From assembly GCA_036524675.1 (NCBI GenBank), contig DATDBU010000180.1, positions 16,397 through 80,396 on the forward strand: a stretch of DNA of 64,000 nt. The letters run 5' to 3'. The notes under the pieces are model-generated. The model saw only the letters and a program-made list of their open reading frames with translations, was not told where the DNA came from and searched no databases. This document shows, one piece after another, positions 18,519-28,400 of this stretch. The position numbers were made by a program, and so were the translations under genes. Position 1 is the first letter of the stretch. Each line of letters opens with the position of its first letter. The stretch is from DATDAW01 sp036524675. GTDB taxonomy: Bacteria > Verrucomicrobiota > Verrucomicrobiia > Chthoniobacterales > DASVRZ01.

Positions 18519-19213
18519 TTCGTGGCCGCCCCTCCGGTTTGAGGTGAAACGGCAGGCGCGGCCGCTTTGGCTTCTGGTAAGCTGTGATTCTTGTTCAAGG
18601 AAAGCAGGTAGCCGACGAGCTTTTCAGCTTCAGGCTTGGGGACGATCTCATATCCGGGTTTTGGAGCGAACGCCGGGGGAAGGTTCAACGCATTCAATGA
18701 GATCTGGCCTTTAATTTCGCGTTCTTCGAAGAGCCACTTGTAGGCGGGCATGTTAGAATCCGGAGAAACAATTCGAGGATTGTAGAGATGGATGTAATGC
18801 CATCGCGCGAGTTTTTCCTGGCTAGCAGCCGTGGTGAGGTCCGCTTCGCCCGTCCCTGCCAAATCGCGTGCACCGACCCCGGCGAGATCAGGCCCGACGC
18901 GCAGAGTTCCGAGCAAAACTGGATTCTCATACATATAATCCCGCGCAACCGTCCGCCGGGTCCCCCAATTCCGCTCGAGATCACCCCCCATATAGTCGGC
19001 ACGAACCTGCTGCGTATGGCAGCTCACACACCCATTGGCGATGTAAACTTCGCGTCCCTGATTGGCTATACCGGCAACGTTAACGGGGTAGATTTCATTC
19101 GTGTCAGCATCGACAAACGGATCGATTCTGCTCAACGCCCTGTAAGGCAGCAGGATCTGCCCAAACCAGCCGATAAGGAACGCCGCAAGGATGCCGGGGA
19201 AAAAATATTTCAT
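18515..19213 (-). CDS. ccoO: CcoO-like membrane monoheme cytochrome c
   Basis: 232 residues. One N-terminal membrane helix (FFPGILAAFLIGWFGQILLP) and a cytochrome c domain whose core reads IANGCVSCHTQQVRAD, VGPDLAGVGARD and HLYNPRIVSPDSNMPAY, the standard CcoO layout with the axial Met in NMPAY. Heme c attachment is intact. It overlaps ccoN upstream and ccoP downstream by ATGA on each side, so the three are stoichiometrically coupled. The C-terminus is Ala/Pro-rich. Confidence 0.88.
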   Translation of the reverse strand: MKYFFPGILAAFLIGWFGQILLPYRALSRIDPFVDADTNEIYPVNVAGIANQGREVYIANGCVSCHTQQVRADYMGGDLERNWGTRRTVARDYMYENPVLLGTLRVGPDLAGVGARDLAGTGEADLTTAASQEKLARWHYIHLYNPRIVSPDSNMPAYKWLFEEREIKGQISLNALNLPPAFAPKPGYEIVPKPEAEKLVGYLLSLNKNHSLPEAKAAAPAVSPQTGGAATK

Positions 19214-20733
19214 GCTGCCTCCTCGTGCATTTTTTGCTCCTCTTCGTCGTAGTCATACCGTGCGGTCGGAGAAGCCAGATAGGTCGGCTCAGAACTCACC
19301 TGTCCCATACGGAGGACCATAAGGACGAAATGGATGGCAAAGACGACGTGCCCTACCAGCAATAAAAATCCGGCAAGAATCGTGCCTCGCAGCGGCGCTT
19401 CTGCCATTTGAACAACCATCACAGGTCGAATGACGGAGCTGTTCCAACCCGAGCTCTGGAATAGTCCGGCAACGACCAGAAACAGGATGGTCAGCCCGAT
19501 ACCGTATGCGGCACCCCAAAAATGGAACTTAATCAGCCGTGCCGACACCCATTCGCGGCGCACCAACCGGGGCATGATGAAATAAATCGCTCCGAACATC
19601 ACGAAGCTGAAAAATGTATATAGGACGAAGTAATCCTGAGCGATACCGGTAAAGGACATCCCGGCTACATGGCTTGCCGAGCGTTGCGCGAGGATAACGC
19701 CAGTGACTGCCGATGCCGTATAGCACATTGCGCCAGCAACAGTGAACCGCAGCGTCGGGCTGTAATGCATCATGAAATGCGAGCCGACCATCGTTACATG
19801 ATGATTCACCGCAACGGTCGCGACGGGGACGATCGTTAGTGTCGTCGCCACAATGCTCAACGTGATGAGCCAGGCCGGAATCGGGCCGCCATTGTATTGG
19901 TGCAAGCCCGTCCATGGATAGAGAAACGCAAAGGTCCAGAATCCGAGATTGGCGAGGTAGTAACTGTGGATCGCTTTGCCGGTAACTTTCGGAATCAGAT
20001 AGTACACGGCGGCCAGTCCGAGCGCCGTGAACCACAAGCCCTGAAAATTTCCCGCAAACCACGCGCCGTTCACAGCGGTAATGACACCCTTCACCCATGG
20101 CAAACTGGCAAAAATATCCGCGGTAAGCAGCGACCAGCCGAGCCAGAGAAACGCCGCGACGATATAAAACTGCGAGATGAATCCAGGACCCGGACGGCGG
20201 TGAACGAACAGGCTGATGACGTAGACAGCGATCAAGGCGAAGCCCAGGAGCATGATGAGATGTGACCAGACGGGCAGCTCCAGATATTCCAAGGGACGTC
20301 CCGAACCAGCCTGGATCGCGATGATGCCCAAGAGAAGTCCCGTATTCCAGAAAGCGGTGCCTATCAGAACAGTGATCGGCATCCCAATCCTCACACGGCA
20401 AAGACGCGCCATCACCCACAAAGCAGTGCCCATTCCTGCGCAAGAAGCCCAGCCATAGGTGAAAATGTTCGTGGCGACAGGCTGGAGCCGGCCATACGTG
20501 AGGAAGCTGCTGTCGCCAAGAAACCCTGGCGTTACGAGTTTGATGGCAAGAATGAAATTGAGAACGCTCCAGCCGACGAGCCAGATAATTGCCGAGGCAA
20601 ACAACAGCAGAACCGGCAACGCCACAGCCGCGTCCCTCTCGGCAAGTGCGAGTTTTTCAATATAGTCCGCTGAACGCGCCGAGCTCACGACAGGCGTTTT
20701 CCCGGAAATTTCGGTTTCTGAAGGGGCGCTCAT
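19210..20733 (-). CDS. CcoN-like integral membrane protein lacking cofactor ligands
   Basis: 507 residues, about 12 membrane helices, alignable by eye with cbb3 oxidase subunit I over most of its length (FLTYGRLQPVATNIF; AAVYYLIPKVTGKAIHSYYL; FGAIYFIMPRLVRREW). The ligands are missing: the first histidine in the protein is H158, so the low-spin heme b ligand of helix 2 is absent (A87 in PVAT). The helix 6 copper ligand site reads WFAGNF instead of WYGHN. The copper pair HH reads H278-Q279. The HVH heme pair of helix 10 reads Q366-D-Y368, and no histidine lies between H355 and about 400. It cannot be a normal oxygen reductase. A structural or quinone/ACIII-docking role is inferred. Confidence 0.8.
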   Translation of the reverse strand: MSAPSETEISGKTPVVSSARSADYIEKLALAERDAAVALPVLLLFASAIIWLVGWSVLNFILAIKLVTPGFLGDSSFLTYGRLQPVATNIFTYGWASCAGMGTALWVMARLCRVRIGMPITVLIGTAFWNTGLLLGIIAIQAGSGRPLEYLELPVWSHLIMLLGFALIAVYVISLFVHRRPGPGFISQFYIVAAFLWLGWSLLTADIFASLPWVKGVITAVNGAWFAGNFQGLWFTALGLAAVYYLIPKVTGKAIHSYYLANLGFWTFAFLYPWTGLHQYNGGPIPAWLITLSIVATTLTIVPVATVAVNHHVTMVGSHFMMHYSPTLRFTVAGAMCYTASAVTGVILAQRSASHVAGMSFTGIAQDYFVLYTFFSFVMFGAIYFIMPRLVRREWVSARLIKFHFWGAAYGIGLTILFLVVAGLFQSSGWNSSVIRPVMVVQMAEAPLRGTILAGFLLLVGHVVFAIHFVLMVLRMGQVSSEPTYLASPTARYDYDEEEQKMHEEAA

Positions 20734-20823
20734 GAGATCAATGAAACAAACGGACGCGGCGGCCTATCCTCCCCCAGCTTTCGCGCTGAGTAAGTCCAAA
20801 CCGGAATAGTCGAAATAAGCGAT
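20734..20823. other. Short intergenic gap
   Basis: 90 bases between the small membrane protein gene and the ccoN-like gene; on the minus strand it carries no recognisable hairpin or conserved gene. Confidence 0.5.
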
Positions 20824-21231
20824 TCATGGGGCAGGAACAGTGGGCGATGGAGCTTGACCTTCCGCAGATGGCACCGGGGAAACTGCCGCTGGGCTGGCTG
20901 CGGGTGCCGGCGTAGAAATAGGGCCGGCTTTGACCGGGACTCTATCTTTAAGGTCTGCAACCGTCAGATCGATAGCACGATCAATCGGGATCTGAACGGT
21001 TCCCTTGGCTTTATCGATCCAGGCATACGAACTCAGTTTTTTGACATTTGCCTCATTCAGCTTGGCAAGATTTTCGACTCGTTTGGATACACGTTCCTCA
21101 TCCGTTTTGTTCGTGGCGCGGAACAGCAGGAATGCAACCCATGCAATCCAAGCGACAGCCACCAACGTCAACAACGCCTTGGCGGCGGTGCCGAGCCCGG
21201 GTTTGCTGTCTGGAAGAACGGATGTGGACAT
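20824..21231 (-). CDS. Small single-helix membrane protein of the ACIII cluster
   Basis: 135 residues: one membrane helix (KALLTLVAVAWIAWVAFLLF), a short conserved-looking segment (SYAWIDKAKGTVQIPIDRA, then IDLTVADL), and an Ala/Pro-rich tail. The segment with W-I-D-K and I-P-I-D-R-A resembles small proteins I recall beside cytochrome oxidase genes in several phyla, but I know no assigned function. It starts five bases after the actF stop, so it is probably co-translated with the complex. No cysteine or heme motif is present. Confidence 0.65.
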   Translation of the reverse strand: MSTSVLPDSKPGLGTAAKALLTLVAVAWIAWVAFLLFRATNKTDEERVSKRVENLAKLNEANVKKLSSYAWIDKAKGTVQIPIDRAIDLTVADLKDRVPVKAGPISTPAPAASPAAVSPVPSAEGQAPSPTVPAP

Positions 21232-21235
21232 ATTT

Positions 21236-22474
21236 CTAGTTGGTGAGCCGGAGCGATTCCAATAACCGAGGGTCGCGTGCGGGGAAAAGCGAACGTTTTC
21301 CGATCTGCCACAGGAAGCCGAGAACCAGCACGGACCCTATTGCGATCGGGCAGAGGAAATCCAGCCAGCTCGGCGCGAACCCTTCGCGATGAATGTTCGG
21401 CAGCACAATGATGTAGAGATCCAGCAGGTGCATGCAGAGAATCCAGATCGCAGCAATACTCAACACTGCGGGTTTTTTCTTGATCCATCGATTCAACAGC
21501 AACGTGAATGGGATGAAAAAATGTCCAACAACCAGGAACGTGCTCAGGATGTTCCAGCTCTCTGTGTTTCGCAGAAGGAAATACGATGTTTCCTCCGGGA
21601 TATTCGCATACCAGATGAGCATGTATTGGCTGAAACCGATGTAGGCCCAAAAGATCGTAAACACGAACAGCCATTTCCCCATGATGTGGTAGTGCTCGAG
21701 ATTCACCACCTGGAGGTAGCCTTTGCTCTTGAGCAGCGTAACGATGAGCACGAGCATCGCCATCGAGCTCCCTGCGGAGCCGGCAAAAATATAGACGCCC
21801 CACATCGTCGAGTACCACTTGTAATCGAGCGCCATGACCCAATCGATGGCCGCAAACGTGATGCTCAATGCGAAAAGCGGCAGAAACCAAAACGATTTAC
21901 CACGTAACCGTATCGTCGTTTTCGGGTCCCCCGTTTTATCCTGGCGCACCGACTGCGTGCGAAATGTCCACGCGGCACCAATGAAAAACACCGCATAGAA
22001 TACGAGCCGAATCCAATAAACCGGGACCGTCACACCATTGATGGTTGGATAAAAATACCAGATTTTTGAATCAAACAGATGGTCTGTTCCCGGAACAATA
22101 GACATCCACTGCCAGATTCTCTCGCGGAAAAGGATGAGCGGCACAAAAAGCACAGCCAAAAACGGAAAGAGCGCCGCAACGTTCTCCAGCTGCCGCCTCA
22201 CGACGACCGACCAACATGCGTCCGTCGCGTAATGCACGATGATCCAAAACAATGACCCCGCGCAAATGGTGAAGAAAAACAGGAAGCCAAACAACCAGGA
22301 ATACGAGAATTGCTGAATCAAGGCGGGATTATTCCGGCCCAAAGTGACCGTGATTGCCAGAATGACGAATGCCACCACAGCAACCCCAGCGGTGATACCG
22401 AACAAACCACTCGACCTGTTGGTATCAAATCGTTCCGGTTCCGGGAGAGTAATGACGTGAGAATGGTCGCTCAT
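21236..22474 (-). CDS. actF: Alternative complex III subunit ActF
   Basis: 412 residues starting MSDHSHVITLPEPERF. About ten membrane helices of the NrfD/PsrC-type quinol-binding fold related to ActC, with FSYSWLFGFLFFFTICAGSLF near the N-terminus and a C-terminal REGFAPSWLDFLCPIAIGS. The frame is open upstream to 22672, but that extension is read through a tandem-repeat element (22484-22552) and is not ActF-like, so ATG 22474 is chosen. It has no good Shine-Dalgarno, perhaps because the repeat displaced it. The subunit sits in the membrane arm of quinol:cytochrome c oxidoreductase. Confidence 0.9.
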   Translation of the reverse strand: MSDHSHVITLPEPERFDTNRSSGLFGITAGVAVVAFVILAITVTLGRNNPALIQQFSYSWLFGFLFFFTICAGSLFWIIVHYATDACWSVVVRRQLENVAALFPFLAVLFVPLILFRERIWQWMSIVPGTDHLFDSKIWYFYPTINGVTVPVYWIRLVFYAVFFIGAAWTFRTQSVRQDKTGDPKTTIRLRGKSFWFLPLFALSITFAAIDWVMALDYKWYSTMWGVYIFAGSAGSSMAMLVLIVTLLKSKGYLQVVNLEHYHIMGKWLFVFTIFWAYIGFSQYMLIWYANIPEETSYFLLRNTESWNILSTFLVVGHFFIPFTLLLNRWIKKKPAVLSIAAIWILCMHLLDLYIIVLPNIHREGFAPSWLDFLCPIAIGSVLVLGFLWQIGKRSLFPARDPRLLESLRLTN

Positions 22475-22483
22475 CTTAGTAAA

Positions 22484-22552
22484 GGCAGAACGCAGAAGGC
22501 AGAATGCAGAACACGGTGACCGGCGTGCAGCTCTGCATTCTGCACTCTGAAG
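22484..22552. repeat. Inverted heptamer tandem repeat between actE and actF
   Basis: Left arm: four units of the form NGCAGAA (22484-22511). Right arm: TCTGCAT, TCTGCAC, TCTGAAG (22532-22552). The arms contain a perfect 12-bp inverted match (22499-22510 against 22532-22543). It occupies most of the 88-base gap directly before the actF start. Confidence 0.8.
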
Positions 22553-22562
22553 TCTAAATTCC

Positions 22563-23240
22563 TCATTTGCCGGCCTCCAGTTCTTTCTGTTTCTCTGCGG
22601 GAACATCCACAAGCACCGCATTTTGAGAGCGTTGCAACGCGCGGATGTAGGAAACGATCGCCCAACGATCACGAATGTTCAGTTTGTCGCCATAGGGCAT
22701 CATTGTGTTTTTGCCGTGAACGATGGTGTTATAAATCTGGCCATCGGCCATGTCGCGAATCCGCTTGTCCTGCAGATTCACGACGCCCACCAACCCGTAT
22801 TGCGTAGTAATGCCGTTGCCTCCACCTGTCGCTCCGTGGCAGACCGCGCAATTGATCTGAAACCGCTGTTGTCCACGCAGAATTAGCTCTTTGGTGACTG
22901 GCACTGGAATGCCGCTGCCCCAATTGCCTCCATCGAATTTGCCGGTATCCAGATAATCCGTGCCGTCGGTGAACCCTCGGTAAAAACCTTCCGGCACCGG
23001 CTGTCCGGCAATGGGTTTACTGGGGAAATTGTAGCCAATCGGAACCGTATCTGCGACGGGTGGACGCGCCGAACGTCCATCAGCAAAGAAGGCGCTTTCA
23101 GTCTGTTTTTTAACCTTTGGCTGACGGTCCATGTCAGGAAAAATCTCAATGGGCGGCCTGGTCGATTTCGCGCCGCGCAAGCCTGTCACCGTCACGAGCG
23201 CAACGCCGCTGAGAACCAGAATGAGGAGAAAATAGCGCAT
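22563..23240 (-). CDS. actE: Alternative complex III subunit ActE, monoheme cytochrome c
   Basis: 225 residues. A hydrophobic N-terminal anchor or lipoprotein-like signal (YFLLILVLSGVALVTVTG) without a clear lipobox, then a cytochrome c domain with CAVCH (INCAVCHGATGGGNG) and a distal Met in NTMMPYGDKL. ActE collects electrons from ActA and passes them to the terminal acceptor. The gene starts 12 bases after actD. Downstream, a repeat element separates it from actF. Confidence 0.92.
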   Translation of the reverse strand: MRYFLLILVLSGVALVTVTGLRGAKSTRPPIEIFPDMDRQPKVKKQTESAFFADGRSARPPVADTVPIGYNFPSKPIAGQPVPEGFYRGFTDGTDYLDTGKFDGGNWGSGIPVPVTKELILRGQQRFQINCAVCHGATGGGNGITTQYGLVGVVNLQDKRIRDMADGQIYNTIVHGKNTMMPYGDKLNIRDRWAIVSYIRALQRSQNAVLVDVPAEKQKELEAGK

Positions 23241-23252
23241 TCTTTTGGCCGG

Positions 23253-23807
23253 TTAATCGTCGTGAATCAGGGTGATGTCCTTGCCGCCCACGTCCCGCAA
23301 AAAGTCTGCGGACCCCTGTTCGCTAAATTTCGGATCGGCAGCCTCGATGATGAGAAAAAAACCGTCATCGCTGAATTGGGAAAAAGCGTCCCAGTTGAAA
23401 ACGGGATGATTCCACCGGGGTAAGCCATTCAAAATTAGCATCCCGAAGATCGACGTGAATGCCGAAAAGAGAATCGTCAGTTCGAAGATGATCGGGAAAA
23501 ACGCCGGAATCGTGAACAAATTCGTCGGCTTTCCTTGAACGATCAGCGGATACAGGAACGACGATGGAATGAACTCCAGACTAAGTGCCGTCAGGGTTCC
23601 GGTGAGTCCGCCAAAAAATACGATCTTTCCCAGAACCGACATTTTCAAACCCATGGCATCATCCATGCCGTGGATTGGGTACGGCGAATGCACGTCCCAA
23701 CGACAAAATCCTTTTTCGCGGGTTTTGATGGCCGCCTGATAGAGCTCCGCGGCGCTGCTGAACCGGGCGCCGATTCCATGAATGCCTTGGGACGTAACAG
23801 CGTTCAT
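23253..23807 (-). CDS. actD: Alternative complex III subunit ActD (DUF3341)
   Basis: 184 residues. Soluble N-terminal part with KGFCRWDVHSPYPIHGMDDAMG-type motif (residues 33-54 region), then two membrane helices (IVFFGGLTGTLTALSLEFI and IIFELTILFSAFTSIFGML). This is the DUF3341 family, a cofactor-free subunit of ACIII. Its ATG overlaps the actC stop as ATGA and has GGAGG upstream. Order actC-actD-actE is conserved in ACIII clusters. Confidence 0.93.
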   Translation of the reverse strand: MNAVTSQGIHGIGARFSSAAELYQAAIKTREKGFCRWDVHSPYPIHGMDDAMGLKMSVLGKIVFFGGLTGTLTALSLEFIPSSFLYPLIVQGKPTNLFTIPAFFPIIFELTILFSAFTSIFGMLILNGLPRWNHPVFNWDAFSQFSDDGFFLIIEAADPKFSEQGSADFLRDVGGKDITLIHDD

Positions 23808-25297
23808 ACCGGGACCTCCGTTTCATGCGCTGGATACGCTTTTTTTTCGGGAGGGTGATAATGCGGATCTGCTTCAGGCAGAACACCTTTCACTTCGGCG
23901 ATCGCGATCATCGGCAGGAACCGGATAAACAGTAAAAACAGTGAAATGAAAATGCCGTGCGTGCCTACGAACGTCCAGATGTCTACCCACGTCGGGTGAA
24001 ACATACCCCAAGACGACGGAAGAAAATCCCGGTGCAGCGAAGTAACGATGATAACAAAACGCTCGAACCACATGCCCGCGTTGACGCACATGCACACCGC
24101 GAAAACGACGTAGATGTTGTGCCTCGCCCATCGCATCCAGAAAACCTGCGGCGAAATGACGTTGAGTGTCATCATCGCCCAATACGCCCACCAGTAGGGT
24201 GCAACGGGCACGTCAAAGATTTTGCTGAAAATCCACGGATCCGCCATGCGGTTCCGGAGGAAGACCCACTGCTCGTACGGATTGCCGCTATAAGCCGCGG
24301 TGAAAAACTCCATGCAATAGGCGTATCCAACGATGGAGCCCGTAAGCAGGATGATTTTGCACATCACATCAATGTGCCGGTCTGTGACCAAATCATGCAG
24401 TCCGTAAATCGCCCGCGCAGGCAACATGAGGGTCAACACCATCGCGAACCCACCGAAAATGGCTCCCGCCACGAAATACGGCGGAAAAATCGTCGTATGC
24501 CAGCCCGGGATGACTGACGTCGCAAAATCGAAGGAAACGACCGAGTGCACGGAGAGCACGAGTGGCGTGGAAAGGCCGGCCAAAATGAGGTAGGCCATTT
24601 CGTAGTGACCCCATTGACGATTTCCCCCGCGCCACCCGAGGGCAAGGAAGCCGTAGACGTATTTGGCTAGTTTATTCGATGCCCGGTCGCGCAATGTCGC
24701 GAGATCGGGAATGAGGCCCATGTACCAGAAAATGACAGATACGGTAAAATAAGTCGAAACGGCGAAAACGTCCCAAAGCAGCGGGCTGCGGAAATTTGGC
24801 CAGATCGCATTCGAGTTCGGGACGGGCGCGAGGAACCAGACCATCCATACGCGCCCCACGTGAATTCCAGGGAAAATACCGGCACAAATAACGGCGAAAA
24901 GCGTCATCGCCTCGGACGCGCGATTGATGGACGTGCGCCATTTTTGTCGGGTGAGAAATAGAACGGCGGAAATCAGGGTCCCGGCGTGACCGATACCGAT
25001 CCAGAAAACGAAATTCGTGATATCCCACGCCCATCCAACGGGATGGTTGAGTCCCCAAACGCCAACCCCCGTCGAAATCAAATAGACGATGCATCCTGTA
25101 CCGATCAGCGCGAGCGAGCCAAAAAACGCGAGCGCGAGCCACCACCAAAGCGGGGCCGGACCTTCGACGATGCCGCAGATCCGTTGGGTGACCCAACCCA
25201 TCGAGCGATCATTATAGACGTGCGGAACACGCGGCAGCGGTTCTTCAATAGTCGCGTGCGGTCCGATCGGAATGCCAAGGATTTTAGGCTGTTCCAT
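23804..25297 (-). CDS. actC: Alternative complex III subunit ActC (NrfD family)
   Basis: 497 residues from MEQPKILGIP. Ten membrane helices of the NrfD/PsrC family with conserved SVVSFDFATSVIPGWHTTIFPP and WVWSQRICG-like N-terminal RSMGWVTQRICG. It forms the quinol-binding membrane core together with ActF. ATG 25297 is chosen because AAGGAGG lies just upstream; the frame is open to 25348, but those 17 residues are unlike ActC. A cluster of four hairpins lies between actB and actC. Confidence 0.94.
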   Translation of the reverse strand: MEQPKILGIPIGPHATIEEPLPRVPHVYNDRSMGWVTQRICGIVEGPAPLWWWLALAFFGSLALIGTGCIVYLISTGVGVWGLNHPVGWAWDITNFVFWIGIGHAGTLISAVLFLTRQKWRTSINRASEAMTLFAVICAGIFPGIHVGRVWMVWFLAPVPNSNAIWPNFRSPLLWDVFAVSTYFTVSVIFWYMGLIPDLATLRDRASNKLAKYVYGFLALGWRGGNRQWGHYEMAYLILAGLSTPLVLSVHSVVSFDFATSVIPGWHTTIFPPYFVAGAIFGGFAMVLTLMLPARAIYGLHDLVTDRHIDVMCKIILLTGSIVGYAYCMEFFTAAYSGNPYEQWVFLRNRMADPWIFSKIFDVPVAPYWWAYWAMMTLNVISPQVFWMRWARHNIYVVFAVCMCVNAGMWFERFVIIVTSLHRDFLPSSWGMFHPTWVDIWTFVGTHGIFISLFLLFIRFLPMIAIAEVKGVLPEADPHYHPPEKKAYPAHETEVPV

Positions 25298-25346
25298 TAG
25301 TCGATCCTCCTTTGTTTCGAATGGAGCCAAACGAGCTCTGGGTAGC

Positions 25347-25439
25347 ACAGGCCGCTGGCCTGTCCTGTTCGGCGGCTCGCCGAATAGACTTGAATCGTGT
25401 TTCCAGCGAGCCGCTGGAAACTGCAGGCCAGCGGCCTGC
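25347..25439. repeat. Cluster of four REP-like hairpins between actB and actC
   Basis: Four perfect palindromes, each with a three-base loop: ACAGGCC-GCT-GGCCTGT (25347-25363), TTCGGCG-GCT-CGCCGAA (25368-25384), TTTCCAGCG-AGC-CGCTGGAAA (25400-25420), GCAGGCC-AGC-GGCCTGC (25423-25439). The loops are GCT, GCT, AGC, AGC, so the first pair and second pair are in opposite orientation, a BIME-like layout. Confidence 0.8.
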
Positions 25440-25482
25440 CCTCCCCGGGCTTTTCTTTTGTTTTTGAAGCACCGCGTTCATC

Positions 25483-28400
25483 TTAATGATTCGCCTCCTC
25501 CGCGTGGTGTTCTTGGGTTCCATGCCCTTCCGCGTGCGCTTCGGCATAGATGGCGGCCACCTTCCCGGCTCCCGGCATTTTCGGGTTCGGATTCCGGATC
25601 CGCGCGAAGTAGCTTGTCCGCGTCCGGACATTCAAATACTCGAGCAGCCGATAGCGCCTCGGATTGTCCTGCAATTTCGCCACCCGGCTATCCGGATCCT
25701 TCAAATCTCCGAATGTGATGGCCTCCGCCGCACACGCTTGCTGGCATGCGGACTTGATGGAATCGGTCGGGATTTTCAGGTTGTCCGAGGCTCCCGCCTT
25801 CACGCGCGATTGGATGCGGCCATCTTCGATCCGCTGGATGCAATATGTGCACTTTTCCATCACACCGCGGATACGCACCGTGACGTTGGGGTTCTTCTGC
25901 ATCTTGATAAGTTCTTCCGTGCCTTTTTTTGTCAACGGCCCGTAATACAGGCCTCCGGCTTCAGGCAACGGGCCGATTTTCGTCTTTTCAAGAGGACGCT
26001 CATTGTAATTGAAAAAGTTGAAACGCCGGACTTTGAACGGGCAGTTGTTTGCACAATACCGGGTGCCGATACACCGGTTGTAAACCATCACATTAAGGCC
26101 GTCGTCGCTGTGGACGGTGGCGTTGACCGGGCAAACTGTCTCGCACGGCGCGTTCTCGCATTGTTGGCAGCCTAGCGGTTGCATCACCATTTCTGGCTCG
26201 GTCTCGTCATGCTCGTCCTCGGCACTGGCGAAATAACGATCGATACGCAGCCAGTGCATTTCGCGGTTATTGATGACCTGCTGTTTCCCGACGATGGGAA
26301 TGTTGTTTTCCGCCTGGCAGGCTACTACGCACGCATTGCAACCGATGCAGGAGTTGAGGTCGATGACCATGCCCCACTGCTCCGGCGACTTCCGCTCCGG
26401 GCTCGTGTAATCCGGATTCTTATAGAGCGAAATGTTCGGAGGGATATGCGAATCCATGAACATCGTTTTCGCGAACTCAGGCTTTTCCTCGAAATGCTCC
26501 AAGGTAGCCTCGCGAACGACGGCACGCCCCTCCATCTGGTTGTGCTCCTGCGTGAGAGCAAGTCGATAGGTCTTCGCCGTTTTCTCGACGCTCGCCGCGG
26601 CGACATATGGAGCGGCAGTTGTCACTAATTGATAGGCGTTGAATCCTGACCCGTGTCCGACTTTGCCCGTTGCGCCTTCTGCGTGGCCGTAGCCGAGCGT
26701 CAGTGTGATCGAGTCGTCGGCGTGACCCGGCGCAACGATGACAGGCACTTCCAGACTTCTGCCAGCAACTGTGATTTTGATTATCTCGCTTTCCAGATGC
26801 TCCTCATCCGAATTATTGGGCGAGCCAATGCCGAGTTTGTCAGCCATTTTCCGGCTGATGAGCGCCGCATTGTCCCACGTGAGTTTTGTGACCGGATCCG
26901 GCAATTCCTGGAGCCAACCATTGTCGATGAAGGCGCCGTCCTGGATTTTGTAGTCGGGCGGAAAAACGATCTCGATGCCTTCCGGTGGCGCGGAAAGTGC
27001 CCCAACGAGAGACGCCGAAAAGTTGAGTGCAGCGGGTGCAGGCGTCGATGTTTCGAGATAACCGTTTCGGAGAAAAGCAGACCAATCGGACGGTGAACCA
27101 ACAGCCTCTTTAATTCTCGAAAAGGTATCCTTCACCAGCTCCGCTCCCTCCGGAATTTTTAGTCCGGCAACAGCGGCCAGGACGTCGTTCACGGACAACC
27201 CGCCAAACAGCGGCAGAATCATCGGCTGCACAGGCACATACGTTCCGTCCGGGCTGAGGGCGTCGCTCCAGCTCTCCAGATAGTGAGTGCCCGGAACATG
27301 CCATTTGGCGACCAACGCGGTTTCATCCGTTCGCAAACCGAGATGGACAACATCGGCCAGATTTTTCAGCGCATCGGCAAAGTTTAAATCGGCGGGAGCG
27401 GTATAGGCAGGGTTTGATTCCAGGACGAAAAGAGTGGAAACGGCTTTTTCTTGAATCGCCTTAACCAGCTCGGCCAAAGATATTTGCGGCGAGACGGTCT
27501 GTGCGAAGCCTGTAATCGTCTGCCCGATATTTCCCAGGAACGAATTGATCGCAAATCCCAAAATCTGCGTTGCAACAGGCTGACGCGGACCGATGAAAAC
27601 AAGGCTCCTGCCTTTCGCAGAGACAAGGTCCGCCGCGCATTCCTCAATCCATTTTTGATCCACCGGCAGAGCGATCTCCACCAAAGGGACCGCGAAACTG
27701 TTCCCGGTCAGTCTGCCAACTGCCTCCGCCAGTTTGACGGTGAACACCGGAATCTGGCTTGCCTTCAAACGCAGCCGGTGATCCGCCATCCCGCCCGTCA
27801 GGGTATAGCGATTTTCGACGGCATAGAGCCGGTTCATTTTTCCACCGCCTTCCGTCGGTGGTTTCCGGCGAACGGCGAACTGACGCGCAAACTCTGTGCT
27901 CTCGCTGTCAGCTCCGAGGAAATCCGAGTCGAGTGCCACGATCACATCCGCTTTTTCGATCTGTGGCGTCAACGTCACTCCTAGACCAAATGCCGCGGCT
28001 ACGGCTTCCGCCTGCCGGCTGCCCGTGGGATCGTGCACCGCCCATTTCGCCTGCGGATACTTTTTCAGGATCTCCTGTTTAAGCCGCTCGCGGGTCGGCG
28101 AATTGTTGACGTCGGCCAAAAATGCGAGTCCTGCGCCGCCGTCGGCCGCGTGTTTTGGAAGCAACTTCGCCAGATACGCTTCAAATTTCTGCCGGTCCGA
28201 TTCCTTGCCGTTTTCCAGGAAAACCTTCGAGCGATCCGGGTTGTATAGGTCGAGAATCGACGTCTGCGCATGCACCGTCGTGCCGCCATTACTAGCTGGA
28301 TGCAGGGGATTTCCCTCGATCTTCGTCGGGCGCCCGTCATACGTGGTCACCACCAACGGCACCGCCCCGGTCCTCGTTGGCATAGCACTCGTGTAATAGA

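Noticed and set aside
19210..20733. Functional cbb3 oxygen reductase subunit I
   Set aside because: Nearly all metal and heme ligands are absent, including every histidine in the first 157 residues.
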